A stretch of DNA of 64,000 nucleotides from Gluconacetobacter sacchari (GCF_014174255.1 NZ_JABEQJ010000015.1:1-64000), one strand, 5' to 3'. Shown: positions 34,155-49,709, counted from the stretch's first letter. Program-made: numbers and translations. The notes: a model not told the origin generated them from the letters alone.

Positions 34155-34374
34155 GTGTTGAGAACCCTAAGATATAGAAAAGCGTCGCGGCATCATGGCC
34201 GAGCCCGCCCGGTCCTGCAAGGCTGGGGGCGGGGAATGGATCAGGCCGCCTTCGGTTGACCCGTGGCGGCGGGGGTCCTATCTCAGATGCCGCGCGCGAG
34301 AATGCCCTTGCTCCATGTCCAGCCCGTCCGGGGGTCCGGCCGGGTGTGGGGCCGCGCCAGCCCGGAAGGTCTTC

Positions 34375-37107
<2,733 letters not shown>

Positions 37108-37163
37108 GCCGGCCGAAGCGGACCGGATCGCAGAATTGACGAAGCGTTAGAGAAGCACGGACG

Positions 37164-37913
37164 ATGGCGGGTCATTCCCAGTTCAAGAACATCATGCATC
37201 GCAAGGGCGCGCAGGACGCGCGCCGGGCCCGGCAGTTTGCCAAGGTGATCCGCGAGATCACCGTGGCGGCCCGGTCGGGCCTGCCCGACCCGGCGAGCAA
37301 CCCGCGCCTGCGGGCCGCGATTTCGGCGGCGCGCGAGGTCAACATGCCCAAGGACACGGTCGAGCGCGCGATCAAGAAGGCGACGGGCGCGGGCGGCGGC
37401 GACGATTACGTGGAGGTCCGCTACGAGGGCTACGGCCCGGCGGGCGTCGCCGTGATCGTCGAGGCGCTGACCGACAACCGCAACCGCACGGCGTCGGACG
37501 TGCGGGCCGCGTTCTCGAAATATGGCGGGTCGCTGGGCGAGACCAATTCGGTGTCCTTCATGTTCACCCGCCTGGGCGTGATCGCCTATCCGCCCGGCGT
37601 GGCCAGCGAGGACGAGATGCTGGAAGCGGCGATCGAGGCCGGGGCCGAGAATGTCGAAAGCTCGGCCGAGGGGCACGAGATCACCTGCGCGGTGGAATCG
37701 ATGTTCGCGGTGCGCGACGCGCTGGAATCGCGCTTCGGCGAGCCGGCGAGCGCGAAGTTCGACTGGCGCCCCGGAACCGTGGTGACGCTGGACGAGGACA
37801 AGGCGCGCACGGTGCTGAAGCTGATCGACGTGCTGGACGAAAGCGACGACGTGCAGGCCGTCTATGCCAATTTCGACCTGCCCGACGACGTGGCCGAGAA
37901 GCTGTCGGCCTGA
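37164..37913 (+). CDS. YebC/PmpR family protein
   Basis: A 249-residue protein with the complete YebC fold: [20 protein letters not shown], the conserved [52 protein letters not shown] and [10 protein letters not shown] at the end. YebC-family members act as transcription regulators or, as reported more recently, as ribosome-associated factors that help translation of proline stretches. It begins 57 bases after secA and precedes ruvC by 11 bases, the usual yebC-ruvC order. Confidence 0.97.
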   Translation: MAGHSQFKNIMHRKGAQDARRARQFAKVIREITVAARSGLPDPASNPRLRAAISAAREVNMPKDTVERAIKKATGAGGGDDYVEVRYEGYGPAGVAVIVEALTDNRNRTASDVRAAFSKYGGSLGETNSVSFMFTRLGVIAYPPGVASEDEMLEAAIEAGAENVESSAEGHEITCAVESMFAVRDALESRFGEPASAKFDWRPGTVVTLDEDKARTVLKLIDVLDESDDVQAVYANFDLPDDVAEKLSA

Positions 37914-37924
37914 CCGGGTTGGCG

Positions 37925-38431
37925 ATGGTCCGGCTGCTGGGCATCGATCCGGGCCTGCGCTTCACGGGCTGGGGGATCATCGACGTGGCGGGCAACCGGC
38001 TGTGCCATGTCGCCGACGGCGTGATCGCGACCGACGGCGACGCGGCGGTGCCCGAGCGGCTGCGCTGCCTGCATGACGGGTTGATGGACCTCGTGCGGCG
38101 CTTCGCGCCGGCCGAGGCGGCGGTGGAGGAAACCTATGTCAACCGCAACGGGGCCTCGACGCTGAAGCTGGGCTATGCGCGCGGGGTTGCGCTGCTGGTG
38201 CCGGCGCTGGCCGGGATCGCGGTTTCCGAATACGGTGCCATGGCGGTGAAGCGCGCGGTGGTCGGCACCGGCGCCGCCAGCAAGGAGCAGGTGGAGATGA
38301 TGGTGCGCCGCCTGCTGCCCGCCGCGACGATCAAGCGGCCCGATGCCTCCGACGCGCTGGCGGTGGCGATCTGCCACGCCCATCATCGGGCCAGCGCCCT
38401 GCGCGTGGCGGCGGGAACGCGCACCGCATGA
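37925..38431 (+). CDS. ruvC: crossover junction endodeoxyribonuclease RuvC
   Basis: A 168-residue Holliday-junction resolvase. The four acidic residues are in place: [14 protein letters not shown] (Asp8), [11 protein letters not shown] (Glu), and the C-terminal [15 protein letters not shown] pair. The ATG at 37925 is preferred over the TTG at 37919. It cuts branched junctions held by RuvAB. The stop overlaps the ruvA start (ATGA-type), giving a tight ruvC-ruvA-ruvB-ybgC run. Confidence 0.97.
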   Translation: MVRLLGIDPGLRFTGWGIIDVAGNRLCHVADGVIATDGDAAVPERLRCLHDGLMDLVRRFAPAEAAVEETYVNRNGASTLKLGYARGVALLVPALAGIAVSEYGAMAVKRAVVGTGAASKEQVEMMVRRLLPAATIKRPDASDALAVAICHAHHRASALRVAAGTRTA

Positions 38432-39039
38432 TCGCGCAACTGACCGGGCTGGTCGGGCAGATCGAGGCCGATCGCTGCGTGGTCGACGTCCACGGCGTGG
38501 GCTATCTGGTGCATGCCTCCACCCGCACCCTGTCCGCGCTGCCCGGCCCGCCCGAGGCGGCGCGCGTGCTGGTCGAGACCGTGGTGCGCGAGGATGCCTT
38601 CCTGCTCTACGGCTTCGCCGACGCGGCGGAGCGCGACTGGTTCCGGCTGCTGACGACGGTGCAGGGGGTGGGGGCCAAGCTGGCGCTGGCGATCCTCTCC
38701 GCGCTGTCGCCCGGCGACCTGGCGGCCACCATCGCGGCGGCGGACAAGGCGGGGCTGACGCGGGTGTCGGGCGTGGGGGCGCGGCTGGCCGAGCGGATCC
38801 TGTCGGAACTGCGCGACAAGGCGGGCAGGCTGCCGGTGGGGGCCGGCGTGGCGCTGCCCGTGCAGGTGGTTTCGGCCGGGGTCGAGGGCGACGCGCTGCT
38901 GGCGCTGGCGGGGCTGGGCTTCCGCCGGGCCGAGGCGCAGCCGGTGGTGGCGCGGATCCTGGCCCGGCTGAAGGAGGCCGGGCAGCACGGCGACCTGGAC
39001 GTGGTGATCCGTGAAAGCCTGCGGGAGCTGGCGCGATGA
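38428..39039 (+). CDS. ruvA: Holliday junction DNA helicase subunit RuvA
   Basis: A 203-residue RuvA: OB-fold N-domain ([31 protein letters not shown]), two helix-hairpin-helix repeats ([19 protein letters not shown] and [18 protein letters not shown]) and the flexible linker plus C-terminal domain ([19 protein letters not shown]) that binds RuvB. It overlaps both neighbours by four bases. It clamps the four-way junction for branch migration. Confidence 0.97.
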   Translation: MIAQLTGLVGQIEADRCVVDVHGVGYLVHASTRTLSALPGPPEAARVLVETVVREDAFLLYGFADAAERDWFRLLTTVQGVGAKLALAILSALSPGDLAATIAAADKAGLTRVSGVGARLAERILSELRDKAGRLPVGAGVALPVQVVSAGVEGDALLALAGLGFRRAEAQPVVARILARLKEAGQHGDLDVVIRESLRELAR

Positions 39040-40082
39040 GCGACCTGCCCCCCCGCGCGGTGGACCCTGCGCGCATGGACGAGGACGCGGGCGAGGCCGG
39101 GCTGCGCCCGCAGACGCTCGAGGATTTCACCGGCCAGAAGGCCAGCCGCGAGAACCTGGCGATCTTCATCGCCGCCGCGCGCGGGCGGGGCGAGGCGATG
39201 GACCATGTGCTGCTGCATGGTCCGCCGGGGCTGGGCAAGACCACGCTGGCGCAGATCGTGGCGCGCGAGCTTGGGGTGGGGTTTCGCGCCACCTCGGGGC
39301 CGGTGATCCAGCGGGCGGGCGACCTGGCGGCGATCCTGACCAACCTCCAGCCGCGCGACGTGCTGTTCATCGACGAGATCCATCGCCTGCAACCGGCGAT
39401 CGAGGAAATCCTGTATCCGGCGATGGAGGATTTCCAGCTCGACCTGATCATCGGCGAGGGGCCGGCCGCGCGGTCGGTGCGGATCGACCTGTCGCCCTTC
39501 ACCCTGGTCGCGGCCACCACGCGGGCCGGGCTGCTGGCCACCCCGTTGCGCGACCGGTTCGGCATTCCCCTGCGGCTGGTGTTCTACACCGCCGAGGAAT
39601 TGCGGCAGATCGTCTCGCGCGGGGCGCGGAAGCTGCAATTCGACCTGACGCCGGAGGGGGCGGAGGAAATCGCCCGCCGGTCGCGCGGGACGCCGCGCAT
39701 CGCCGGCCGCCTGCTGCGGCGGGTGCGCGACTTCGCCTCGGTCGCGCGGCCGGGGCCGGTGGATCGGGCGATGGCCGACGCCGCCCTGTCGCGGCTGGAG
39801 GTCGACGCGCTGGGGCTGGATGCGATGGACCGCCGCTATCTGCGGCGGATCGCGGACTATCATCATGGCGGCCCGGTCGGGGTGGAAACCCTGGCGGCGG
39901 CGCTGGCCGAGGCCCGCGATACGCTGGAAGACGTGGTCGAGCCCTATCTGATCCAGGAGGGGCTGGTGCTGCGGACCAGTCGGGGGCGGATGCTGGGCGA
40001 GCGCGGCTGGCGCCATCTGGGGCTGCAACCGCCGGCGCGCCAGCCGGACCAGGGCGATCTTTTGCTGGGAGAGGACGGATGA
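39036..40082 (+). CDS. ruvB: Holliday junction branch migration ATPase RuvB
   Basis: A 348-residue AAA+ motor. Marks: [12 protein letters not shown] (RuvB signature), [16 protein letters not shown] (Walker A), [20 protein letters not shown] (Walker B), [19 protein letters not shown] (sensor 1/arginine finger) and the winged-helix end [13 protein letters not shown]. It pumps DNA through the RuvA-bound junction. It overlaps ruvA upstream and ybgC downstream by four bases each, so all are made from one message. Confidence 0.98.
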   Translation: MSDLPPRAVDPARMDEDAGEAGLRPQTLEDFTGQKASRENLAIFIAAARGRGEAMDHVLLHGPPGLGKTTLAQIVARELGVGFRATSGPVIQRAGDLAAILTNLQPRDVLFIDEIHRLQPAIEEILYPAMEDFQLDLIIGEGPAARSVRIDLSPFTLVAATTRAGLLATPLRDRFGIPLRLVFYTAEELRQIVSRGARKLQFDLTPEGAEEIARRSRGTPRIAGRLLRRVRDFASVARPGPVDRAMADAALSRLEVDALGLDAMDRRYLRRIADYHHGGPVGVETLAAALAEARDTLEDVVEPYLIQEGLVLRTSRGRMLGERGWRHLGLQPPARQPDQGDLLLGEDG

Positions 40083-40483
40083 AGCACAGCATCCCGTTTC
40101 GGGTCTATTACGAGGATACCGACGCGGGGGGTGTCGTCTATCATGCCCGCTATCTGGCGTTCGCCGAACGGGCGCGGACCGAAGCGATTCGCGGGCTGGG
40201 ACGCTCGGCGTTCTCGCTGCTGGAAGAATACGGGCTGGCCTTCGTCATCCATCGCGCCGCGATCGACTACCGGCGGCCGCTGCGGCTCGACGATGTCGTG
40301 ACGGTGACGACCCGCCTGATCGAGCTGGGGTCGGCCAGTTGCCGGCTGGAGCAGGATTTCCTGCTGGGGGACACCAACTGCGCGCATCTGGATGTCCGGC
40401 TGGCCTGCGTGCGCGCGGCGGACGGCCGGGCTGCCCGATTTCCGCCTTTATGGCATGATCTTCTGACCGGGTTGCTGGGTTAG
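40079..40483 (+). CDS. ybgC: Tol-Pal-associated acyl-CoA thioesterase YbgC
   Basis: A 134-residue hot-dog-fold thioesterase with the 4HBT-I active site [21 protein letters not shown], where the Asp is catalytic. It has the usual YbgC length. It acts on short acyl-CoA or acyl-ACP, and its gene sits directly before tolQRAB-pal, as in most proteobacteria. It overlaps ruvB by ATGA. The following 192 bases to tolQ contain no gene and probably the tol promoter. Confidence 0.95.
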   Translation: MKHSIPFRVYYEDTDAGGVVYHARYLAFAERARTEAIRGLGRSAFSLLEEYGLAFVIHRAAIDYRRPLRLDDVVTVTTRLIELGSASCRLEQDFLLGDTNCAHLDVRLACVRAADGRAARFPPLWHDLLTGLLG

Positions 40484-40675
40484 GGCGAGGCGATTTTCCG
40501 CTTTCGGGTCCTGGGAGAAAATTTTTCCGCGCGGCCTGGATGTCCCGCCGGAGGGGTGCTTCTGCTTTCTTCCGGAAGCCTATAAGGAACGGTGTGGAAA
40601 GCAGTGCGGGACTGCCCCGACTCGGCGTCGGGATCGCGGTGCCGCCACTGTGTGCGGAAGGTGCAGGAGGCGTTT

Positions 40676-41392
40676 TTGGACCAAGCGGTTAACGCGGCGA
40701 ATCTGGGCGCGGCGGCGTCCGACCTGTCGCTGTGGAGTCTGTTTCTGCACGCGGCGATCGTCGTCAAGCTGGTGATGATCGGCCTGGCGGTCAGCAGCGT
40801 CGTCGTGTGGGGGATCATTTTCGACAAGATCGTGACCCTGCGGCGGGTGAATCGCGAGGCCTCGGCGTTCGAGGACAAGTTCTGGTCGGGCGGCAGCCTG
40901 GACGACCTGTACGAATCCGACGGGGCCAAGCCGCTGCACCCGATGGCGGCCGTGTTCGGCGCCGCGATGGGCGAATGGCGCCGCTCGGCGCGCATCGCCG
41001 GCATCGACCTGGCGCGCGGCGGGGTGAAGGAGCGCGTCGATCGCGCGATGACCATCACCATCACCCGCGAGATGGAGCGGCTGGGCCGCTGGATGATCTT
41101 CCTGGCCACCATCGGGCCGGTGGCGCCGTTCATCGGCCTGTTCGGCACCGTGTGGGGCATCATGCACGCGTTCGGCTCGATCGCGGCGATGCACAACACC
41201 AACCTCGCCGTGGTCGCCCCTGGTATTTCCGAGGCGCTGTTCGCCACCGCCATCGGCCTTGTGACCGCCATTCCGGCGGTGATCGCCTATAACGTCATCA
41301 GCAACAGTCTGGCGCTGTTCGAGGACCGGATGGCGGCGTTCGGTACCGAATTCGCCGCGATCCTGTCCCGCCAGTCCGAAGAAAGGGGCTGA
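40676..41392 (+). CDS. tolQ: Tol-Pal inner-membrane protein TolQ
   Basis: A 238-residue proton-channel subunit of the ExbB/MotA/TolQ family. I start it at the TTG at 40676 because a perfect AGGAGG lies at 40665-40670, five bases upstream; the in-frame start at 40592 has no such site and would add a non-conserved 28 residues. Marks: the first helix (HAAIVVKLVMIGLAVSSVVV), the family motif LGRWMIFLATIGPVAPFIGL, FGTVWGIMHAF and SEALFATAIGLVTAIPAVIA. With TolR it uses the proton gradient to energise TolA during cell constriction. Confidence 0.96.
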   Translation: MDQAVNAANLGAAASDLSLWSLFLHAAIVVKLVMIGLAVSSVVVWGIIFDKIVTLRRVNREASAFEDKFWSGGSLDDLYESDGAKPLHPMAAVFGAAMGEWRRSARIAGIDLARGGVKERVDRAMTITITREMERLGRWMIFLATIGPVAPFIGLFGTVWGIMHAFGSIAAMHNTNLAVVAPGISEALFATAIGLVTAIPAVIAYNVISNSLALFEDRMAAFGTEFAAILSRQSEERG

Positions 41393-41395
41393 ACC

Positions 41396-41839
<444 letters not shown>

Positions 41840-41865
41840 CCGCGATCGGGTAGGAGTCCGCCGTC

Positions 41866-42858
41866 GTGGTTCCGCCGCGTCGATCCGAACGTGTCCTGAT
41901 GCGGCGATCGATCGTCGTGTCCGGCGTCGCGCACATGGTGCTGCTGGTGGTCGTGCTGCTGGGGCTGCCGGTGCCGGTGCCGCCCGAGCCGCCGCCTCCG
42001 CCGACGATCGAAATGGAATTCGCCGCCTCGGACAGCGGCGGCACGCCGCACAAGGCCGACAAGCCGGCGCCCAAGCCGGCCCCCGCCCCGGCCCCCGTGC
42101 CGCAGGAGGCCCCGCCGGCGCCCACCCCACCGGTCAAGGCACCGAACGAGGAGGCACCGCCTCCGCCGCCCCCGCCGCCGCCCCTGCCGCCGCCGCCCGA
42201 GACCCCACCGGTGAAGCTGCCCGATACCCCCGTGCCGCCCAAGGTCGCGCAGCCGTCGCCCGACGCCGTGCCCGCGCCGCCGCCCCTGCCGTCGCCGCCC
42301 GTGCCCTCGCACGAAACCGCGCCGCCATCGCCGCAGCCCGAGCCCGCGCCCCTGCCGAAAATGCAGCAATTCTCGCACATCACGCAGCCGAACGAAGCGA
42401 AGAAAGCGGTCCCGGACACCCACTCGCTGCTGGCGACGCTGGATGCCTTCCGCGCCGACCAGAAGCAGACCCACCCACCGAAGGCACGCGCGAACCCGGT
42501 GCAGGGCGGAGCGCCCGACGGCGGCGGCGCGCCGGACGGCGACATCACCAGCGCGCTGAGCGCGGCCCAGCAGAAGGCGATCGGGAATGCCGTCCGCCGC
42601 TGCTATACCGAGGATACGGCGGCGAAGGATTACGCGCAGTTCGTCGCCCATCTGGTGGTGACGGTGGACGCGGCGGGCATGGCGCGCATCGTCCAGTTCG
42701 CGCCCGCCACCCAGGCGCGGATGGCGGGCGACCCGTCCTATCGCGCGCTGGCCGAGCGGGCCCGCGCGGCGGTGCTGAGCCCGACCTGCGCCCAACTGCC
42801 GCTGCCCAAGGCGATGCTGGGGCAAACCCAGCAACTGAAATTCGTTTTCCGCCCGTGA
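41866..42858 (+). CDS. tolA: Tol-Pal protein TolA, proline-rich
   Basis: A 330-residue TolA. The GTG at 41866 has TAGGAG nine bases upstream. One N-terminal membrane helix ([20 protein letters not shown]) with the conserved S-x3-H pattern contacts TolQR. Instead of the Ala/Lys-rich helix of E. coli, the periplasmic linker (about residues 40-165) is extremely Pro/Pro-Ala-rich, and a small C-terminal domain ([15 protein letters not shown] ... [19 protein letters not shown]) would bind TolB and Pal. The Pro-rich linker suggests a rigid polyproline rod as in TonB. Confidence 0.93.
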   Translation: MVPPRRSERVLMRRSIVVSGVAHMVLLVVVLLGLPVPVPPEPPPPPTIEMEFAASDSGGTPHKADKPAPKPAPAPAPVPQEAPPAPTPPVKAPNEEAPPPPPPPPPLPPPPETPPVKLPDTPVPPKVAQPSPDAVPAPPPLPSPPVPSHETAPPSPQPEPAPLPKMQQFSHITQPNEAKKAVPDTHSLLATLDAFRADQKQTHPPKARANPVQGGAPDGGGAPDGDITSALSAAQQKAIGNAVRRCYTEDTAAKDYAQFVAHLVVTVDAAGMARIVQFAPATQARMAGDPSYRALAERARAAVLSPTCAQLPLPKAMLGQTQQLKFVFRP

Positions 42859-42902
42859 GGCAGCCCGGCTGCTGCCCTGTCGGTGCGTTCGAGGAGAAGA
42901 CC

Positions 42903-44276
42903 ATGCGTCCCAGTGACCTTCCGCTGATATCCGATGTCGAAGCCTCGCTGCTGGCGGCCCATTTCGGTCGCCGGGCCCTGCTCGGGGCCGGGGGGCTTGC
43001 CGCCGGCGTCCTGGCCATGCCGCTGTCCGCGCTGGCCCAGGCGGCCCCCGCCGGCGCGGGCGAGGCCGAGATCACCGTGGACCAGGCGCGCACGGCGCCG
43101 ATTCCCATCGTCATTCCGGTGCTGGGCGGCGATGCCGGCCAACTGGTCAGCAGCGTGATCTCGGGCGATCTGGGCAATTGCGGCCTGTTCGCCCCGATCA
43201 ATGGCGCGCTGCCGGTCGGGGTGCCGGATTTCGGCACCTACAAATCGCTGGGCGCGCGGGCGCTGGTCAGCGGCACCGCGACCACGGGCGGCGGCGGGCT
43301 GCGCGTCGAATTCCGGCTGTGGGACGTACTGACCGGCCAGCAGATCCAGGGAACGGCGTATACCGCCGGTGCCGGCGACGCGCGCAAGATCGCGCATATC
43401 ATCGCCGACGTGATCTATGAGCGGCTGCTGGGCGAGAAGGGTTATTTCAACTCGCGAATCGCCTATATCGCCCGGTCGGGGCCGCGCGCGCACCAGATCA
43501 CCCGCCTGGCGATCATGGATCAGGACGGCGCCAACAGCCATTATCTGTCCGGTGGCCAGTGGCTGACCCTGACGCCGCGTTTCAGCCCGGTCAGCGAGCA
43601 GCTCGCCTTCATGTCCTATGCCAACAACCGGCCGCGCGTCTATGTGCTGAACCTGGCGACGGGGCGGCAGCAATTGCTGGGCGATTTCGACGGGATTTCG
43701 TTCGCACCGCGCTTCGCGCCCGATGGGCGGACGGTCGTCATGTCCGTGACGCGCGGCGGCGGGTCGGACATCTATACCGTGGACCTCGCCACCCGCGCCA
43801 AGCGGCAGCTCACCAGTTCGGGCGCCATCGATACCAGCCCGTGCTACAGCCCCGACGGATCGCAGATCGTCTTCAACTCGGATCGCGGCGGCACGCCGCA
43901 GCTTTATATCATGAGTGCCGGGGGTGGCGGCGCGAAGCGGATTTCCTATGGCAGCGGCACCTATGGCTCGCCGGTCTGGTCGCCGCGCGGCGATCTGATC
44001 GCCTTTACCCGGATCGCCAACGGCAGCTTCTCGCTGGGCGTGATGGCGCCGGACGGCACCGGGGAGCGGATTCTGACCCAGGGCTTTACCGTGGATACCC
44101 CGACCTTCTGCCCCAACGGGCGGGTGCTGGCCTTCTGCCGCCAGACGGCGGCGGGGGCCGGGGGGGCAGGGTTCTCGTCCTCGATCGGCACCATCGACAT
44201 CACCGGCTTCCACGAGCGCGCGATTCCGGCGATCGGCATGTCCTCCGATCCGGCCTGGTCGCCGCTGAACGGTTGA
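42903..44276 (+). CDS. tolB: Tol-Pal periplasmic protein TolB
   Basis: A 457-residue protein preceded by GAGGAGAAG. The leader contains [20 protein letters not shown] with a twin-arginine and cleavage near ALAQA, so it may use Tat export, unlike E. coli TolB. The TolB N-terminal domain ([13 protein letters not shown] ... [17 protein letters not shown]-like) is followed by a six-bladed beta-propeller with WD40-like PD repeats ([61 protein letters not shown]). It docks on Pal and TolA. Confidence 0.96.
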   Translation: MRPSDLPLISDVEASLLAAHFGRRALLGAGGLAAGVLAMPLSALAQAAPAGAGEAEITVDQARTAPIPIVIPVLGGDAGQLVSSVISGDLGNCGLFAPINGALPVGVPDFGTYKSLGARALVSGTATTGGGGLRVEFRLWDVLTGQQIQGTAYTAGAGDARKIAHIIADVIYERLLGEKGYFNSRIAYIARSGPRAHQITRLAIMDQDGANSHYLSGGQWLTLTPRFSPVSEQLAFMSYANNRPRVYVLNLATGRQQLLGDFDGISFAPRFAPDGRTVVMSVTRGGGSDIYTVDLATRAKRQLTSSGAIDTSPCYSPDGSQIVFNSDRGGTPQLYIMSAGGGGAKRISYGSGTYGSPVWSPRGDLIAFTRIANGSFSLGVMAPDGTGERILTQGFTVDTPTFCPNGRVLAFCRQTAAGAGGAGFSSSIGTIDITGFHERAIPAIGMSSDPAWSPLNG

Positions 44277-44327
44277 AACCATTGCCGGATTGGCGCGCTA
44301 CTGTGCTTTTCCAGCCGATGTCCAAAA

Positions 44328-44359
44328 CAAGATGCCCGGCATGTGTTGCGGGCATCTTG
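44328..44359 (+). terminator. hairpin between tolB and pal
   Basis: An 11-bp perfect stem (CAAGATGCCCG and its complement) with a 10-base loop lies 52 bases past the tolB stop in a 244-base gap. It lacks a U-tract; it may reduce read-through so that pal depends on its own promoter in the remaining spacer. Confidence 0.45.
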
Positions 44360-44520
44360 ACGGTTTGTCACGTCTGGCGCTAACGGGCTGTGGGCTCCAG
44401 TGTTCGGATAGTTTCGTCGTGGGTTGTTGACGGAACAAAACGAGTGTCGGAACCAGAAAAGCTTACCGGCAACTTAATCATATGGTTCCGTGCGGGAACC
44501 GATCTCAGGATCTAAAACCA

Positions 44521-44997
44521 ATGAGACTGAAGCTTCTTGGTGCGCTTGGCATGGCCGTGTTTCTCGCGGCGTGCTCGGACGATACGAACAAGGGCGCCAC
44601 GACCGGAACCGGCGCCGCCGCCCAGAGCACTGGCGTAACGCCCGGCAGTGAAGCCGATCTGGTCGCTAATGTCGGCGATCGCGTCTTCTTCGACCTGAAC
44701 AAGAACAACCTGTCGAGTGAAGCCCAGGCGACGCTGGACCGCCAGGCGGCCTGGCTGGCGAAGTATCCGCAGGTCACCGTGCAGTTGGCCGGCAATTGTG
44801 ACGATCGCGGCACCGAAGAGTACAATATCGCCCTGGGCGAGCGGCGTGCCAACGCGGCGCGCGATTACCTGGTGGCCAAGGGCGTCGCCGCCTCGCGCAT
44901 CACCACGATCTCCTACGGCAAGGACCGTCCGACCGCGACGGGCGACAGCGAGGAATCCTGGGCCCAGAACCGTAACAGCATCACGTCGGTTCGCTGA
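44521..44997 (+). CDS. pal: peptidoglycan-associated lipoprotein Pal
   Basis: A 158-residue outer-membrane lipoprotein. The signal ends in the lipobox LAAC (MRLKLLGALGMAVFLAACSD), a flexible Thr/Gly linker follows, and the OmpA-like domain has DRVFFDLNKNNLSSEAQATL, VQLAGNCDDRGTEEYNIALG and ERRANAARDYLVAKGV for binding diaminopimelate peptidoglycan. The ATG at 44521 has AGGAT upstream. A strong terminator follows, so it closes the tol transcript. Confidence 0.97.
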   Translation: MRLKLLGALGMAVFLAACSDDTNKGATTGTGAAAQSTGVTPGSEADLVANVGDRVFFDLNKNNLSSEAQATLDRQAAWLAKYPQVTVQLAGNCDDRGTEEYNIALGERRANAARDYLVAKGVAASRITTISYGKDRPTATGDSEESWAQNRNSITSVR

Positions 44998-45030
44998 GCG
45001 AACCGGCCGATACGGTCGTTCGGTTGAAGG

Positions 45031-45066
45031 AAGCCGGCCAGGTGGTTCACCTGGCCGGCTTTTTTG
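45031..45066 (+). terminator. strong intrinsic terminator after pal
   Basis: A perfect 14-bp stem (AAGCCGGCCAGGTG and its complement) with a 3-base loop is followed by six T. It is the clearest terminator in the window. Confidence 0.92.
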
Positions 45067-45210
45067 TTTTATCGCCGTCCCTTCCTCGTGATCCGTCATG
45101 TGTGATCCCTTCACGCCTTCGGAGCGGGGGTGCATAACAGGGATCGTTTGTGACCTTGCATCGTTGCCGCGGGCGACGCGGCCGGGTGCGTTCATGGAGA
45201 CATCCGTATC

Positions 45211-46140
45211 ATGCGGCCTGTTGCCTTCCGTCTTCTCTCGTCATTTCGCAACCGGGGCACTCTGCCGCCGCGTGCAAGGGGGGTGCTGCTCCTGACCTTG
45301 CTGGCCGGCCTGTCGCCGCTGGCAGTCCGGGCGCAGGACAGCGATCAGATGACGAGTCGGGAGGGGATCGCGCTACAGAACCAGATCATGGATCTGCGCC
45401 AGCAGCTTTCGCAGATGCAGTCTGCGATGCCCGGACCCCAGGCGCCGGGGGTGCTGCCACCGCCTTCACCCTCGGCGGGCGGCAATGGCGGGTCGCCGGT
45501 TGCCGGTGGCGGTGACCTGACCGCGCAATTGCTGGACCGGGTGATGACTCTGGAACAGCAGGTGCGCGATATGCGCGGGCAGCTCGACCAACTGACCAAC
45601 CAGGTGCAGCAGCAGAATGCGACCCTGGCGAAGCAGATCGACGACATGAATTTCGCCATGCAGAATGGCGGACACCCCGCCGCCCGGCCGGCGGCGGCGG
45701 ACGCGCCCGCGGTCGGAGGAGGCGACGAAGACGGGGCACCGGCCCCGGCGGCCAGGCGCACGCCCGAAACCGTGCTGCATGACGGCAACGCGGCTCTGAT
45801 GCATGGGGATTATGCGGGGGCCCAGGCAGCCGCCAAGCAGGTGCTGGCCGGCCCGCGCGGCCCGTTGCAGATCGACGCGCAGTTCCTGCTGGCGCAGTCG
45901 CTGGCCGGGCAGAAGCAATATCGCCAGTCGGCGGTGGCCTATTACGATACGTACAACCGCTCGCCGCGTTCGGGCCGGGCTCCGGATGCGCTGCTGGGTG
46001 TGGCGGCGTCGCTGCTGGCGATGGGCGACAAGAATTCGGCGTGCCAGGCCCTGGCGAAGCTGAAAAGCGAGTTCCCGTCACCGGCACCGCGCGTCAAGAC
46101 CGCGGAAGCGGCTTATCGCACCCGCGCCGCATGCCATTGA
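45211..46140 (+). CDS. cpoB: Tol-Pal cell division coordinator CpoB (YbgF)
   Basis: A 309-residue periplasmic protein: a signal peptide (GVLLLTLLAGLSPLAVRA, cleavage near RAQ), two coiled-coil trimerisation stretches (IALQNQIMDLRQQLSQMQS and LLDRVMTLEQQVRDMRGQL) and C-terminal TPR repeats (ALMHGDYAGAQAAAKQV, AQFLLAQSLAGQKQYRQSAV, SLLAMGDKNSACQALAKL). CpoB links Tol-Pal to PBP1B during division. It has its own promoter region after the pal terminator. A palindromic element begins directly at its stop. Confidence 0.95.
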   Translation: MRPVAFRLLSSFRNRGTLPPRARGVLLLTLLAGLSPLAVRAQDSDQMTSREGIALQNQIMDLRQQLSQMQSAMPGPQAPGVLPPPSPSAGGNGGSPVAGGGDLTAQLLDRVMTLEQQVRDMRGQLDQLTNQVQQQNATLAKQIDDMNFAMQNGGHPAARPAAADAPAVGGGDEDGAPAPAARRTPETVLHDGNAALMHGDYAGAQAAAKQVLAGPRGPLQIDAQFLLAQSLAGQKQYRQSAVAYYDTYNRSPRSGRAPDALLGVAASLLAMGDKNSACQALAKLKSEFPSPAPRVKTAEAAYRTRAACH

Positions 46141-46263
46141 GAGCCTGTCCGTAAATGCGCGCTGGCGGCGACCCGACGCGCGCTTCCTGCGCGTCGATGC
46201 TTACGGCGATTAAGGCCGCTCCGCTGCACTCTCGCTCGCCAGCCTGTATGTCCCGGCAGGCTC
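46141..46263. repeat. ~123-bp element with imperfect terminal inverted repeats
   Basis: The left end GAGCCTGTCCGTAAATGCGC matches the inverted right end GAGCCTGCCGGGACATACAG at the outer seven bases, and both continue with CTGGCG(A)GCGA. The interior carries CGACGCGCGC and GCGCGTCG as a further inverted repeat. It starts immediately after the cpoB stop and fills the space to tilS. It may be a miniature transposable element. Confidence 0.55.
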
Positions 46264-46276
46264 CAGGTTCGGCTTG

Positions 46277-47602
46277 ATGAGGCGGCTAGCCGCCGGGATG
46301 CTGGATGATGGCGGATTTGCCGCCATCATGGCGGGACTGGGGCCCTGGTTGCCCGATGGGGCGGGCATGCCCGAGGTGGGGATTGCCGTGTCGGGGGGGG
46401 CGGACAGTCTGTGTCTGGCCTATCTGGCGCGGCGCTGGCGTCGTGCGGTGCGGGCGCTGATCGTCGATCATGGGTTGCGGCCGACTGCGTCCGCCGAGGC
46501 ATGGCTGACGCGGGATCGTCTGGCCCGGCTGGGAATCGCCGCTGACATTCTGGTGCTGGAGGGGCTGCATCCCGGGCCCGGGGTCGCCGACAGGGCGCGG
46601 CGCGCGCGCTATGCGGCGCTGGCCGCCGCGTGCCGGCGGGCCGGAATCGTCGATCTGCTGCTGGGTCATCATGCCGGCGACCAGGCGGAAACCGTGCTGA
46701 TGCGCCGTCGTGCCGCCAGCGGACCGGACGGGCTGGCGGGGATGGCCGCCGTGACATTTACCGGCGACCTGCGCCTGGTGCGCCCGTTGCTGGAGATCGA
46801 TCCCGCCTGTCTGCGCGGCACGCTGCGACGGGCGGGGCTGGATTGGGTGGAAGATCCGTCGAACGCCGATCCGCGTGCCGAGCGCGCCCGCATGCGGGCC
46901 GCGCTGTCCGATGATCCGCCGGCCGTGAGGCCTCTTCTGGATATCGCTTGGCGGGCGGGGGGCGCCCGCATGGCACGCGATGCCGAGCAGGCGCGGCGAT
47001 TGGCGTGCGGCGTGACGGTCGCCGATGGTGGGTGGGTGGCGTTGACGGAGGATCCGACCTGTCCGCGCGCGCTGGCCTTTCTGCTGCGCGCGGTGTCGGG
47101 GCGGGATTATCTGCCGCCGTCGCGGGCGGTGGCGGCGCTGTGCGCCGATCCGCGCCCGGCCACGCTGGCCGGTGCCTGCCTGGTGGCGGCGGGGGCCGCG
47201 CTGCGCCGCGCCGGGTTGCGCTGGCTGGTACTGCGCGAGGAGGCCGCCATGCATCCTCCGGTGCCGGCGGTGGCGGGCGGCCTGTGGGACGGGCGATTCA
47301 TGCTCTCGGTGCCGACGGGGACCGACCTCCGCGGCGTGACGCTGGGTGCCGCGGGGCCGCCGGGACGGTGGATGCCTTCGGATCGGGCGAGTCCGTGGCC
47401 GGCCCGTGCGCTGCGCACCCTGCCGGCCCTGTTTCGGGACGGGCGGGTGGCGGCGGTTCCGGCAATGGGAATTTGCCACGATCCGGCGCTGGCGGGCGCG
47501 CGCGTGACATCGATGCCCGGCGGAGTGGCGGCCGAGGCGGCCCGTTTCAGCGAGCGCCACCGGGCCTCCGGACCAGCGGATTTTTACCCCGGGGGCGATT
47601 AA
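46277..47602 (+). CDS. tilS: tRNA(Ile)-lysidine synthase
   Basis: A 441-residue PP-loop enzyme that turns C34 of the AUA-reading tRNA-Ile into lysidine. The ATP-binding loop is AVSGGADSLCLAYL, with VDHGLRP and LLGHHAGDQAETVLMRR following, and WVEDPSNADPRAERARMR is the family-specific block. The C-terminal part is divergent but of normal length. The ATG at 46277 follows a TTG at 46274. It lies upstream of ftsH, a common pairing. Confidence 0.96.
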   Translation: MRRLAAGMLDDGGFAAIMAGLGPWLPDGAGMPEVGIAVSGGADSLCLAYLARRWRRAVRALIVDHGLRPTASAEAWLTRDRLARLGIAADILVLEGLHPGPGVADRARRARYAALAAACRRAGIVDLLLGHHAGDQAETVLMRRRAASGPDGLAGMAAVTFTGDLRLVRPLLEIDPACLRGTLRRAGLDWVEDPSNADPRAERARMRAALSDDPPAVRPLLDIAWRAGGARMARDAEQARRLACGVTVADGGWVALTEDPTCPRALAFLLRAVSGRDYLPPSRAVAALCADPRPATLAGACLVAAGAALRRAGLRWLVLREEAAMHPPVPAVAGGLWDGRFMLSVPTGTDLRGVTLGAAGPPGRWMPSDRASPWPARALRTLPALFRDGRVAAVPAMGICHDPALAGARVTSMPGGVAAEAARFSERHRASGPADFYPGGD

Positions 47603-47759
47603 AGGCCCGCGATGGGGGTGTGAATGTGGGCCGAAGGGCCTATGTATGACTAAATCGAGTTAGAGAGGCGACTGACTGCCGGTCAGAAGGGGCCTGGCCT
47701 GCGTGTTTCGGCACCAGGTGGTATCCGGGTGGCGTCAAGCGTATGGAACAATGGGCAAG

Positions 47760-49679
<1,920 letters not shown>

Positions 49680-49709
49680 GCCGGGCATTGACGGGTGGCA
49701 AGGGAAAGC

